This document shows, piece by piece, positions 10,601-19,734 of a DNA stretch of 64,000 bases. Source of the stretch: Tritrichomonas musculus (lineage: Eukaryota; Parabasalia; Tritrichomonadida; Tritrichomonadidae); assembly GCA_039105265.1 (NCBI GenBank), contig JAPFFF010000001.1:2790001-2854000 (forward strand), written 5' to 3'. Within the stretch, counting starts at the first letter, position 1, and every line of letters begins with the position of its first letter. A program made the position numbers and the translations under genes. The notes below the pieces were generated by a model. The model was not told the DNA's origin. It saw nothing but the letters and a program-made list of their open reading frames with translations, and ran no database searches.

Positions 10601-12966
10601 ATGTTTTGACAATTATTTCCTGTCCAATTTTTACCATCCCATGTTAATTCCCAGTTATGACCAAATAGATAGTCTTTGAATCTAAATACTAAATTTTGTG
10701 GTATGTCATAATCTTTATCTATATCCCATCTCATACAATAATAATTGGATTCTTCATACGTCTTAGATGGTCTATATAAATATAACTGGTCTGATTCCTT
10801 CAAGGTAAAATACTTGGAGTCAGTTGATGGAGTAGAGGGAACAACATCATAGATTGTTTGATATTTGGAGACCAATGAGTTATATTGATTTCGAAATACT
10901 TCTAATATATCATCATCAATCTCAATTACAATTTTATTTCCATCAGGGTCAACAATATCAAAGCTATTTTCATCATCAGTATTAACAACGTCATTATCAT
11001 CAACTTCAAGTGTACGAGCATGAGGAGCAGGAGGATGTCGCGTAATCTTATTTAAAATCCATTGGGCACCTCTTCCTATTGGTTCGAAAAGGGCAGCTAT
11101 TAGAATTACACATAAACAAAATGCCCCAACGCCTAAACCCCCAGCGATTGCATATACAAGTATTACATAAACATACAGAATTAAATCAGAATAACCTCCT
11201 ATATATTGCCAAAATTGAGCATCTATCCAATTTCCGCCTATCTGTATAATATTATTAACTAAATTCGGGTAGTTCATGATAAAATCAACTATGAAGTGCC
11301 ATAAGTTGCTCCAAAATAATGTAAATGAGCTATATGCTATTTTAATCATTCGAATTCCTTCATTCTTTAATTCATCAATTTTGTTATTAAGTCTTGGTGT
11401 CAATTCTTTTATCTCATCAATGACCTGATGCAAATCTACATCCTTAAAGTCAGCATCTGCATCTTCTCCTCCAATATAAAAGATTACCCCCACTTTTTCA
11501 TTATCTTTAACAGCTTCATATGCAATATCCACAATACTATCAATACCATACCAGATAAAATAAAATAAGTTATATATAATCTTCATAAATTCTTTTGTCG
11601 CAAAAGCAATTGTTTTATAAGTTAATTTAATAGGCTGTTTAGCAAGAGATAGGGTAGTTGAAATGATATTATATAATAAGTCTTTTATCCATCCTATTGT
11701 CTCTTTACTATATAACCAAAACTTGGATACTGTTAATTTGAGTACTTCTGGTTCTATTATTTTTGGAATCGTATATTCTTCGAGTTTCTTTAATTCATCA
11801 ATAGGAGGAATTACATAAACCATATCTTCTTTGTTAACTAACTCTTTTGGTGGTTCAGTTGGAGTAGGCGTAGGTGTAGGTGTAGGGTCTGGAGTTGGCT
11901 CAGGTGTTGGAGTAGGTGGTGGTGTTTCATCAATTTCTATTTTAACCTCATGTATTTCTGGTTCACCAGTTGTTTTATTAATTAGGCACATGGAAGTATT
12001 ACCACCTGTTAAGTTCAAGAGAGTCTCATAACTTATGGTTTGATCATTTAATGCATCTATCCATTTAGTAATATTAGCAGCTGTTGTATTTGTTTTCTCA
12101 GCAAAGTCTTTCATGTTATTTATCTTTGTCTCATTGACATCAAAGATAGTTTCATTAGTAGTTTCATTAACTTTTAAATCTACATATTTAATGGGCTCAA
12201 TCTCAGTAAAATCAACAGTATTATTTTTTATCCACTTTGATATATTATCATTACTTGTACTTAACTCTTTTATTATAGTTTCCATGTTTTTAGGTTTTAT
12301 TGTATCTGTTCCATAGGTAATTGCTTTGGTAGTTTCATCTACATGTTCGACAATTATTTTTAAGTCCTTTAATGTATTCCAATCGATACTTGGAACAATT
12401 GCATTATTAACTTCATCTATATTTTGAATCATTAAATTCATAACATCTAACATACCTTTTTGATTCGCTGTTAATGCTTCTATTAACTTCTTATATGTAC
12501 TAACATCATATTCTTCTTCTATTATATCTTTATCACTTATCTCTCCAGTGAAATATTTTAAGGTAGCTCCGGGTGCAATACCAGAATCTACATCTTCCCT
12601 CATTTTGGTTAAAAAGACTTCTAAATTTTTAGCACTGTCTCTTAATCTTTCATATAGTTTATTGAGACTAGCACAATATTGTATTTTTGTCGTTAGTGTA
12701 CCATCAGTATTCCATGTATATATACCTTTACCTCCCATAATGTTAAGAGCACCAAAAGACTCGAGCCCATTTTTATCCAGATAGTCACTAACCAATTTTA
12801 TGTCTATCTCTTCCTTATTATATAAGCAACTGAATTTTGGATAATCTTTAGGGTCTCCACCTCTTATGATATCGATGTTGTTTTCATCATTAACACTTAT
12901 CTCTATGTCTTTGTCTTTTAGCTTCTCTGTTTCTCCTGATAACAAAGAATAAACTTTAATTGACAT
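7699..12966 (-). CDS. Polinton giant fibre/adhesin-like protein with membrane segment
   Basis: About 1755 residues from MSIKVYSLLSG at 12966. In order it shows: an N-terminal helical region; a Thr/Pro repeat tract (about residue 350-385); amphipathic and hydrophobic segments ending in a strong transmembrane stretch (about 620-655, LILYVYVILVYAIAGGLGVG); the segment shared with the 873-residue neighbour (LYLYRP, FRFKDYLFG, TWDGKNWTGNN, QQQFYEVEPDP, MRRDLNVV); a run of about ten glycines; a long Thr/Asn-rich region; and a C-terminal coiled coil (DTLEARLAALEAKC) like the neighbour's. It looks like a multi-domain virion surface or attachment protein. No catalytic motif was seen and no named family was recognised. 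Its ATG lies only 16 bases from the divergent ATG at 12983. Confidence 0.85.
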   Translation of the reverse strand: MSIKVYSLLSGETEKLKDKDIEISVNDENNIDIIRGGDPKDYPKFSCLYNKEEIDIKLVSDYLDKNGLESFGALNIMGGKGIYTWNTDGTLTTKIQYCASLNKLYERLRDSAKNLEVFLTKMREDVDSGIAPGATLKYFTGEISDKDIIEEEYDVSTYKKLIEALTANQKGMLDVMNLMIQNIDEVNNAIVPSIDWNTLKDLKIIVEHVDETTKAITYGTDTIKPKNMETIIKELSTSNDNISKWIKNNTVDFTEIEPIKYVDLKVNETTNETIFDVNETKINNMKDFAEKTNTTAANITKWIDALNDQTISYETLLNLTGGNTSMCLINKTTGEPEIHEVKIEIDETPPPTPTPEPTPDPTPTPTPTPTEPPKELVNKEDMVYVIPPIDELKKLEEYTIPKIIEPEVLKLTVSKFWLYSKETIGWIKDLLYNIISTTLSLAKQPIKLTYKTIAFATKEFMKIIYNLFYFIWYGIDSIVDIAYEAVKDNEKVGVIFYIGGEDADADFKDVDLHQVIDEIKELTPRLNNKIDELKNEGIRMIKIAYSSFTLFWSNLWHFIVDFIMNYPNLVNNIIQIGGNWIDAQFWQYIGGYSDLILYVYVILVYAIAGGLGVGAFCLCVILIAALFEPIGRGAQWILNKITRHPPAPHARTLEVDDNDVVNTDDENSFDIVDPDGNKIVIEIDDDILEVFRNQYNSLVSKYQTIYDVVPSTPSTDSKYFTLKESDQLYLYRPSKTYEESNYYCMRWDIDKDYDIPQNLVFRFKDYLFGHNWELTWDGKNWTGNNCQNMCTEKISFMNTNNGAPALTIKHNERIGRWIKGTIKEDLTDDDNYAHILKDYLTNWRVVKKDGTILSEGITATFDSSGSGTLTQDGYKYEQARMYVDAPSGLNADDGLYVYADLNINGNITELKWDCHPTHCINSGVMHTYGSNPCLESFNYHREKRHSIKIIEGFNHKNIRIYIEKELFDFDVKVNPFDIIIQQQFYEVEPDPRKCTTISTDYNIYSSKIIWADNIMTMRRDLNVVGGITDILAYDYALLKQTVDNLVEQMRIQAMYNEYTDSIKQGVAVANSILNILASTVCIASALSTLNMSNNSVTINTYQTRPFPAGPGGNGGGGGGGGGGYPGDGGSGFQGKFLVNVDLKADKMTMERFLPITTTVQNPVAGAISTFSATQVVLSTTHALTQLGNAIATLGSNVLHFFRNRPDTNGTETLNINSSSITITDNDTDNATNTITTTEQSLERTHREVQPQVVTDETDEIRTDITVPQTTMTNTASTTIALRNQVPVINISGIQYTLEDIADMTREERNALVASHPDILRIQYHGREWFNVYDLFYNDQLIIHNNVFQRRTLIRPADIEMTDRIHRATDNNWSIEWEGTTYTARDIEQLSMQDRLNLPFVQNGDIGLEPYLNDQTMEAWINIIDHRGETIDPIVATIDYSAPTTANISGGQVRFVGINSQIEVNANGVRYQHYDLVATTDTWTVPGTTPAITARMIEQMSDEQRGELMDNIYSHGNLLAFNDTLDETTGEEITQVLYNGNVVATIDRRRLHVINIVNGVIEMYQQDGVISATTQVIMGAVGYVARRFLHGQWQFVRHHPGDAAAIAGVAAEAYVANRIGLFNIPSWFRRNDNPETLAEEDVLEKILAWAYHEETDDEPELEITMKDADKMMVSFDTCINIAKTYRDTLKGTIAFMCEKIKELENKSSTKHPLEDIDMTAYITKVEVKEMIDQKDAYIDTLEARLAALEAKCANIE

Positions 12967-12982
12967 TTTAGGATATAATAAA

Positions 12983-13723
12983 ATGCTAGTATCAGTACAA
13001 AGCACAAATGCAGATGAATATAATAAGGTATCAGTTAATTTAGATATACCTTGGAAGTGTAAATATGTCAAGTATTATGTATCTTCATTAAGCACCTTGA
13101 GTAATATTCTGTTAACCAATGATGAAGATTATATTGAGATGTCAAGTGATTCAGTACCTATTAAAGCCTATTTTCGAACTCCTAAATTTTCTTATACAAT
13201 CAAAGAATTACAATCGGTATTAAATTTAATGTCTTGGTTTCAATGGGAGTATAAACAAGAAACAAGAACATTCCAAATAAAAACCACAATGAAGACTACC
13301 ATTACGTCTTTAACTCATCGAGCTGCATTAGTAACTGGTCTTTATAATACTCCATTGCCTTTAGAGTTACCTGCTAATACAACCTATATAATAAAAGATA
13401 TACCAATATTAAATCATACTAAGTTGTATCTAGTATCACTACAAGGTAATGCCATATACTCGAATATAGGTGAACAGCAATATACACCTTCAGTTATAGG
13501 TACAATAAATACCTTCACTGTAGATAAGAAACCACTTATCTATGATTTCGAGACTGAGGGTAAGCCTTTAAAAATAAAAACATTTACAGATTCATTAAAG
13601 TTTTTAGAATTAAGTTTAGTAGATTTTCAATACCAGCCGATATTGTTAAAAAGTCCTTTGTTCATAACTATCAAAATTAAACCATCCAACTCGACTGATA
13701 TCAATGATGTTATAACTAAGTAA
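12983..13723 (+). CDS. Polinton probable jelly-roll virion protein
   Basis: A 246-residue protein rich in predicted beta strands. Its C-terminal part (LKFLELSLVDFQYQPI followed by SPLFITIKIKP) has the alternating hydrophobic, L-x-D-x-x-x-x-P-I shape seen in jelly-roll minor capsid or fibre-like proteins of Polintons and virophages. That resemblance is by eye only. It is the only plus-strand gene in the left half and shares a 16-base divergent start region with the giant protein. Its 3' end overlaps the polymerase gene by 8 bases. Confidence 0.8.
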   Translation: MLVSVQSTNADEYNKVSVNLDIPWKCKYVKYYVSSLSTLSNILLTNDEDYIEMSSDSVPIKAYFRTPKFSYTIKELQSVLNLMSWFQWEYKQETRTFQIKTTMKTTITSLTHRAALVTGLYNTPLPLELPANTTYIIKDIPILNHTKLYLVSLQGNAIYSNIGEQQYTPSVIGTINTFTVDKKPLIYDFETEGKPLKIKTFTDSLKFLELSLVDFQYQPILLKSPLFITIKIKPSNSTDINDVITK

Positions 13724-16700
13724 ACCTAAGAGTACGTGCAAATTTAGGTAAGTTGGTTTGTTGAAATGTCTTTGACTTCCTGAATGCATTCGAACCATCC
13801 AACAAATCAAATGTCATACTTTCTCCTTCATGCATTCTTTCAAAAAGCTCTTCAACTGAGATATCCATCCTTTTGCACTTGTTGAGAATAACTTGTTTTG
13901 GAATTCCTTTGAGTCTAATATGATATCCTTCATTTCCTTGTTCATCAACCAAGATATCGAGGTAGCTCTTTTTACCAAGTGCAATGAGTTTTCTTGAGTG
14001 TATTTCCCCTTGACTACCTTCGAACTCATCAAAGTCATTATGAAACTGACACATATTTTTTCCAATAAGAGGTTGATGATACTTGAACTGGAATAAGTCA
14101 GCTATCCTTGGTACATCTTTTTCAAGTACATGCATACTATCAGTATCTTGATAAAAGATAGGTATACCTGCTTGCTCAGCTGTAGCCATAACCCTGTTCA
14201 TTAAGTGCTTACTCCAAGAGAGAACGCTTGCACCAAATTGAGGTAGGTTGAAATGGTCATTAATTGGTTTCAACTTCTTGACATAGCACTTATCAATATT
14301 AGCATCTTCAACAACCTCCTTGATAAAGTTGTAGTTCCTCCATAGGTACTTGTATAGTTGGCTTTTTGGTACTGTCTTGGTTTCAGTCTTTGTTGCTTTC
14401 AATATTGACTTGCCATATATGGAGTTGAGGAGGAGCTTTATTGTTTGTTCAAGAGGGTTCTTTTGCTTTTTATAACTTGCCCTGAGATTAAAGAGCTTCT
14501 CAATGAACTCATTGATTTTCTTGTTAAATCCTTCATCAAAGTAATAGCCACGTATTAACTCATATTCAACATCATAAAATTCGAACAAGTCCATGAGACC
14601 TACTTTATCGATATAATAATGGTCAACAAGGAAATTGCCGAATATTTTACTACCTGCTTCATTCCTTGTAAATACTTGTCCAAATTTATATGGCTCTTTT
14701 GATTTACATTCGAGTTTCTTGATGTTGACTTCGATAAAGAATGTATCATATTGCATAAGTTGTTCATGTGTTGTACCTTGTGGTATTACTTTAGGTCTTC
14801 CTAATGGTATACCATCCATAACATACATTGCAGATGGATATAAGCTAACTGCATCAAAGTCTTGTATCTTTCCTTCGATGTATTGCTTTTCATTACCTGC
14901 TGTCATTGTTCTTCCACCAGAGACACATCGTTGTATGAAGTCTTGACACTTACCTGATAGTTCATAACATCCATCAAAGCAACCATATTTCTTGGCAAAG
15001 CAGTATCCAATAGCACTTATAGATATAAAATCATGAACACCATACATATCTGTCTTTGTCTCTTTAAAGACTGCTTTCAGGTCTTCATTAAATTTTTCCA
15101 TTCCCTTCATCAAAACAATACAGTCCTTGAAACAATAGAAGATGGCATATTTAATGATGTCGATTTTGCCATCATTATAGCAATTTGCGATTTTTGCATT
15201 TTCGATAATCTGCTTGCAGTTTGCATCAAGTTGTGCTTTCGATAACTTATCTGCATTTTCATCGATGTATTGCTGTTGGAACTCAGTAGCATCAACAATT
15301 CTTCTTTGAATGTTCTCTTGTGTATATAGCTTATATGCCATGACTTCCTTGTGAACATTGAGGTTGAACATTGTAGCAAATTTACTTAATGCTTGAGGTA
15401 TTATACTATATGAGTTCCTGAATGTTAATCGCTTTTTGACTTTCCTTGTACCTTCTTCGAATAATGTCATGATGATTTGCAACACAGTTCCACTTCGTTC
15501 TGTTATCTGTGTATCCCATCCAGGTGTGTTAATGAAAAAGCATGCATCATACTTGAGGTTATGAAAATATGTTAATGAGCCACTCCATAAATAATTCAAG
15601 AGCTTCTGTCCACAATCTTCACCTTGAATAGATATTTTATGTATGTTGGCTCCATCTCGAAAGATCGTACAATTGAGATATGGTATATGTGGACTGACTG
15701 TCGAGTTTGTTTCGAAGTCACTATAATAAATCCTTGACCATGTATTTTGTTTCTTTTTATTATTCTCAATGAGTCTTGTACTCTGTTCTGCATTATATTC
15801 GAGACTTACATAGTCATTAACATGTTCATATTCAGTTGTGTTGATAATATCCATTTCGCATGCTTTGATTTCTTCAAATAGATGTAACTCAAACATCTTT
15901 TGGAAAAAGGTTATTGGTTTGATTCCTTCATGTTTATAGTCTTTGACAGTCTTTCCATTTTTCTCCAATCTTGCTATCATACATCTTTTGTCAAAAGGCA
16001 TATATGCAAATGTTCTATCAAGTTCTTCATAGTGTTGAAGGTAGAATAATGTACAAGGTATTTTCCTGTTGAGCATATAATGGTCTTTGAACAATATCAG
16101 GTTAACTTCTCTTTTAAAATCAACAGACCATTTTTTCTTTCTGGTGTTGATTCTTGTTTCATACTTGTATTTATCAGGTTGTTCAACAATTCTAATGATA
16201 CTAAAATTGCACTTGAACTTTTTAGCTACTTCTTCTATCTTGTTATTGGGTATGGCTCTTGTTTGAACAAAAAATCGTAAGTCATCTATTTCATCATCAG
16301 TGAACACACCTGATTGTATACAAGCATATACAAAACAATTATCTCTGTAGTTCTCTTTCCTTACCTCATGAAAGATTTGGTATGTAGATAAGTCTATAGG
16401 TGATAGATTGATGTATGGGAAAAAACTACCTTCTGGTGTATTTCGATAGTCTTCATCAATTTCGACTTCATCATCATAGATTTCATGAGTATCCATATCT
16501 TGCATCTTGGTTCTAAAATGAACACCATCATTTGTTTTGTTCATGTCAATAAATTGTACCTCATATCGAACTGGAATGAACATGTTTGAGATATATGGAT
16601 TAGTGTCTGATTGGTCTTCACTTAAATCAAGTTCTCCTGTTATATGACCTAATGTACTTTCGATGTTGTGCTTATCACTGAGTGTGAAGTACTTATAAGT

Positions 16701-17000
16701 TCCATCAAGTGCAATTGCTTTAACAATAGGTCTTCCAACATTTTTCTTTTTATGTATCTGTCGTAGTGCTTCCGTAAATGCGTACCTCTTATCTTCATCT
16801 TGATTGATGTCTGTAGCAAAACCAATACCTTGTCCTGCAGGAATCATGAGCTTCCTCATTTCTTCTTTAAATTTGTCTTTCTTTTGGTATTGTTTTGCAC
16901 GTCGATTATATTCACGACGAAACTGTGATTTTGTATCAGCATAGACATCTCCAATAGCATCTAAAAAATTATCTTCAATGTCCTTGTTCATGTTTAACAT
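13716..17000 (-). CDS. polB: Polinton protein-primed family B DNA polymerase
   Basis: About 1094 residues from MLNMNKDIEDN (a second ATG lies three codons on). The exonuclease motif DFET is near residue 425. The polymerase motifs follow in order: A (DFDAVSLYPSAM, about 712), B (LLLNSIYGKS, about 853) and C (YQDTDS, about 950). The spacing between A and B is wide enough for the TPR-type insertions of protein-primed enzymes. The N-terminal 350 residues include the DNCFVYACIQSG segment common in Maverick polymerases. It copies the element's linear DNA from a protein-primed end. A TCACTTTTATTTT box, Inr-like, lies just upstream of the start. Confidence 0.97.
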   Translation of the reverse strand: MLNMNKDIEDNFLDAIGDVYADTKSQFRREYNRRAKQYQKKDKFKEEMRKLMIPAGQGIGFATDINQDEDKRYAFTEALRQIHKKKNVGRPIVKAIALDGTYKYFTLSDKHNIESTLGHITGELDLSEDQSDTNPYISNMFIPVRYEVQFIDMNKTNDGVHFRTKMQDMDTHEIYDDEVEIDEDYRNTPEGSFFPYINLSPIDLSTYQIFHEVRKENYRDNCFVYACIQSGVFTDDEIDDLRFFVQTRAIPNNKIEEVAKKFKCNFSIIRIVEQPDKYKYETRINTRKKKWSVDFKREVNLILFKDHYMLNRKIPCTLFYLQHYEELDRTFAYMPFDKRCMIARLEKNGKTVKDYKHEGIKPITFFQKMFELHLFEEIKACEMDIINTTEYEHVNDYVSLEYNAEQSTRLIENNKKKQNTWSRIYYSDFETNSTVSPHIPYLNCTIFRDGANIHKISIQGEDCGQKLLNYLWSGSLTYFHNLKYDACFFINTPGWDTQITERSGTVLQIIMTLFEEGTRKVKKRLTFRNSYSIIPQALSKFATMFNLNVHKEVMAYKLYTQENIQRRIVDATEFQQQYIDENADKLSKAQLDANCKQIIENAKIANCYNDGKIDIIKYAIFYCFKDCIVLMKGMEKFNEDLKAVFKETKTDMYGVHDFISISAIGYCFAKKYGCFDGCYELSGKCQDFIQRCVSGGRTMTAGNEKQYIEGKIQDFDAVSLYPSAMYVMDGIPLGRPKVIPQGTTHEQLMQYDTFFIEVNIKKLECKSKEPYKFGQVFTRNEAGSKIFGNFLVDHYYIDKVGLMDLFEFYDVEYELIRGYYFDEGFNKKINEFIEKLFNLRASYKKQKNPLEQTIKLLLNSIYGKSILKATKTETKTVPKSQLYKYLWRNYNFIKEVVEDANIDKCYVKKLKPINDHFNLPQFGASVLSWSKHLMNRVMATAEQAGIPIFYQDTDSMHVLEKDVPRIADLFQFKYHQPLIGKNMCQFHNDFDEFEGSQGEIHSRKLIALGKKSYLDILVDEQGNEGYHIRLKGIPKQVILNKCKRMDISVEELFERMHEGESMTFDLLDGSNAFRKSKTFQQTNLPKFARTLRFT

Positions 17001-17074
17001 AAAATAAAAGTGAAACGATAAAAATAAAAACAAAGAAAAAGTTAAAAAAATTATTTTTTTAGTTATGACCTATC

Positions 17075-18496
17075 TTATTGGGGGTAATCATCATCATCAA
17101 CGACATTATCATCGAGATGTGGAAAATGATATTGGAACTCATTTCCTTTCACCTTCGATTCAGAGTTCCGTTGAATTTCGTTCTTCTCCATTGATTCACC
17201 CCATTGCCTCATGGCTTTCAGCACTTGCTTCGGTGATTGCTTCCTTCCACTTCTCTCGAAGCTGCATGCTTTGTCCAACTTCTCTTTCTCTTCTTGTGAT
17301 AAGTATTGTCGAAGATGATAAACGCAATTGGACAACTTCCATCCATAGGACTTGAACACGCTCGTCTGATCTGGTGCTTTTTTCTTGTCATATGATTCAA
17401 CAGCTTCCAACATGTTTCGAAGATAATCAGCTTCTTTCATCATCAAGTTCGATCTTGCCAACTTTTCAGCAAATGCATCATCTGTTGGAGGACCAGCTTG
17501 TTGAGCATTTTTGAGATCTGACACGTCCTTCTTTAGATCGTGAATTTTGTTAATGTACTTCGCCACCTTTTTTGGAGTAAGTTCCAATTTCATCAGCTCG
17601 AGTGCGTATTCGTCGTTATTATCAATGTCTTTCCTGAGTTCTTCAGCATTGTGATTGATGTCTTCAATGTGAAATTCTACACCAGTCATTTTCTCCTCCA
17701 ACTTCGTTAATCGTTCTTTCAAGTTTTCATTTTCTTCTATTAATTGTTCCATTTCTTCTCGAAAGTCGAATGGACGAACATTATCCTCCTTATAATCACT
17801 ATTGGATTTCATTTCATGAACACTTTTCGGTGGCTTATATGGTTCTTTGCGAGCTGGTGATGGTTCTTGTTCATGATCAACTTCTTCTTCTTCTCCTTCT
17901 ATCTTTGTTTCTTCTTTTGGATTGGAACCGAGTTTTTGATTCTCGACAAATGCAGATGGTCTAGCGAGAACTCTTGGAGGTGGCGGTATTTGTTGATTAG
18001 AAGGAGGTGGAGGAGGTGGAGGAACTTGTATTATATTATATGAGCGAGGTGGTGGAAAGACTTTATTGGAAATTGGAACATATGGAACATATGGATTCTT
18101 CCTTCTTGCATCGTCTTCTTGCTTCAATCTTGCTAATGCTTCTTCTTCTTGCTTCTTCTTCCTTCTTGCTTCTTCTTCTTGCTGCTTCTTCAATCTAGCT
18201 GCTTCTTCTTCTTCTTCTTGCTGCTTCTTCAATCTTGCTGCTTCTTCTTCTTCTTGCTTCTTCTTCAATCTAGCTGCTTCTTCTTCTTGCTGCTTCTTCT
18301 TTAATCTAGCTGCTGCTTCTTCTTGCTGCTTCATGATGAACTGTCTCATGGATTCGAGTTGTTCTGGGGTCATGTTCTTGATCCAATCTTCTGTGGGTGG
18401 AGCTGATGGCGGATCTGATGGTGGAGCTTGTTGACCCGATTGCTCGATCGAGTCAAATAGACTAACATCGCTGTCTGAGCTGTAGTTGTATGACAT
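17075..18496 (-). CDS. Polinton coiled-coil, Pro- and Glu/Lys-repeat protein
   Basis: 473 residues. After a short acidic N terminus, residues 50-130 repeat the block EEEAARLKKKQ, giving a highly charged single alpha-helix or coiled coil. A proline-rich stretch (VPPPPPPPSNQQIPPPP) follows, then a long coiled coil (about 250-340) and a helical C terminus with AMRQWGESM. The repeats are also a DNA-level GCTTCTTCTT microsatellite-like tract. No enzymatic motif was seen. The position beside the polymerase suggests a structural or scaffolding role, possibly as a terminal-protein candidate, but nothing in the sequence proves either. Confidence 0.8.
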   Translation of the reverse strand: MSYNYSSDSDVSLFDSIEQSGQQAPPSDPPSAPPTEDWIKNMTPEQLESMRQFIMKQQEEAAARLKKKQQEEEAARLKKKQEEEEAARLKKQQEEEEEAARLKKQQEEEARRKKKQEEEALARLKQEDDARRKNPYVPYVPISNKVFPPPRSYNIIQVPPPPPPPSNQQIPPPPRVLARPSAFVENQKLGSNPKEETKIEGEEEEVDHEQEPSPARKEPYKPPKSVHEMKSNSDYKEDNVRPFDFREEMEQLIEENENLKERLTKLEEKMTGVEFHIEDINHNAEELRKDIDNNDEYALELMKLELTPKKVAKYINKIHDLKKDVSDLKNAQQAGPPTDDAFAEKLARSNLMMKEADYLRNMLEAVESYDKKKAPDQTSVFKSYGWKLSNCVYHLRQYLSQEEKEKLDKACSFERSGRKQSPKQVLKAMRQWGESMEKNEIQRNSESKVKGNEFQYHFPHLDDNVVDDDDYPQ

Positions 18497-18686
18497 ACAA
18501 GTATAAAAATGATCTATTTTCTAGTTGATATCACTAAATTTTAAATTTCGTAGAAAAACTCGAAGGTAGATATTTTTCTTTGAAAAAGTTATATACACTA
18601 TAAAAATTCAAAAATTGAATTAAAAAAAATAAAATATATTGAAATTTTAAAAAAATATATTTATTAATATCACTATTATTTTATTA

Positions 18687-19112
18687 ATGATGAATGAAGA
18701 AGAAGATAAAATAGAAGATATTTTACAAAAACAAACACCTCCTAAAGATCATGATTCATTCGACTACAAAATTAATATAAACATGTCGAAAAAAATATCT
18801 CAACTAAAAGTTGAAGATGATACATCAAATTTAAGAACGATGTGTGAAAATTATGCTCATGCTCTTGAAAATGATGCACATCGACTTCGAGCAAAACAAA
18901 AAAAGAGGTATGATGAATGGTTTGACAACCTCGAGAAAGATTGTTATCCTGCAAGAGACATTGTTAACTTGTACAACATGTTCTTTGGTCATGAACTATC
19001 TATTACTCGACTTGGTTTCGGGCATCTCGATGGAACAAAGAGACACTTTACACATAAGAAAGTGAAAAGAAACAAGAAGTTCATCACAATGTACTACAAG
19101 AAAAATGAATAA
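18687..19112 (+). CDS. Polinton hypothetical protein, basic C terminus
   Basis: 141 residues, unrecognised. The N-terminal 30 residues are acidic, the middle is a helix rich in Asp, Glu and Arg (LENDAHRLRAKQKKRYDEWF), and the end is basic (HKKVKRNKKFITMYYKK). The basic end could bind nucleic acid, which is inference. It starts within a TCACTATTATTTTATTAATG leader. It is followed by a T-rich tract and the 19-bp tandem array. Confidence 0.7.
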   Translation: MMNEEEDKIEDILQKQTPPKDHDSFDYKININMSKKISQLKVEDDTSNLRTMCENYAHALENDAHRLRAKQKKRYDEWFDNLEKDCYPARDIVNLYNMFFGHELSITRLGFGHLDGTKRHFTHKKVKRNKKFITMYYKKNE

Positions 19113-19151
19113 CTAAAAAAAAAGTTTTTTTTTTTTTTTTTTAACTACATG

Positions 19152-19398
19152 TTTTTCCTCATAAGCTACCTTTTTCCTCATAAGCTACCTTTTTCCTCAT
19201 AAGCTACCTTTTTCCTCATAAGCTACCTTTTTCCTCATAAGCTACCTTTTTCCTCATAAGCTACCTTTTTCCTCATAAGCTACCTTTTTCCTCATAAGCT
19301 ACCTTTTTCCTCATAAGCTACCTTTTTCCTCATAAGCTACCTTTTTCCTCATAAGCTACCTTTTTCCTCATAAGCTACCTTTTTCCTCATAAGCTACC
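19152..19398. repeat. 19-bp minisatellite, 13 perfect copies
   Basis: The unit TTTTTCCTCATAAGCTACC is repeated 13 times head to tail with no visible change. The end of the minus-strand bZIP-like gene runs into its right edge, so the last codons and stop of that gene are made of repeat units. A perfect array implies recent expansion. Confidence 0.95.
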
Positions 19399-19658
19399 TT
19401 TTTGCTTTCATACGACATTATTTTTTCCTTCATACTTTGTATTTCTCTTTTCTTTCTTTCACGATATGCCTTTTGCTGTTGTTTACGTGCTTCATTTCGT
19501 TCTTCAACTGTTGCATACTTTTGCTTTCTACCACGTTTTTCTGTTGTTTCAGTTTTTGCAGTATCAATATTTTTGAGGTTGTTGTTACTCTTGGACTTCT
19601 TCAACTTCTTGATGATAGCTGTTTCCTTGAACTCACCCAAATCTAAATTTTGGCTCAT
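19368..19658 (-). CDS. Polinton small basic bZIP-like protein
   Basis: 96 residues from MSQNLDLGEF. A Lys-rich stretch is followed by RGRKQKYATVEERNEARKQQQKAYRERKKR, cited here in part as RGRKQKY and AYRERKKREIQSMKEK, which resembles a bZIP basic region or AT-hook-like DNA-binding segment. The last residues (VAYEEKGSL) are encoded by the 19-bp array. It is likely a DNA-binding regulator or condensing protein of the element; this is inference from composition. It is divergent from the gene at 19735. Confidence 0.65.
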   Translation of the reverse strand: MSQNLDLGEFKETAIIKKLKKSKSNNNLKNIDTAKTETTEKRGRKQKYATVEERNEARKQQQKAYRERKKREIQSMKEKIMSYESKKVAYEEKGSL

Positions 19659-19734
19659 GATTTCATTCGAGAAAAAAAATTGAATTATTTTTGAAAATTG
19701 AATATTCGCAAACAAAATCACTTCATTTTTTAAA

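Noticed and set aside
11831-12031. GVGVGVG-rich plus-strand frame
   Set aside because: It is an antisense shadow of the Thr/Pro tract of the giant Polinton protein.
18066-18434. Ser/Cys/Leu-rich plus-strand frame opposite the coiled-coil gene
   Set aside because: It is an antisense shadow of the EEEAARLKKK repeat tract.
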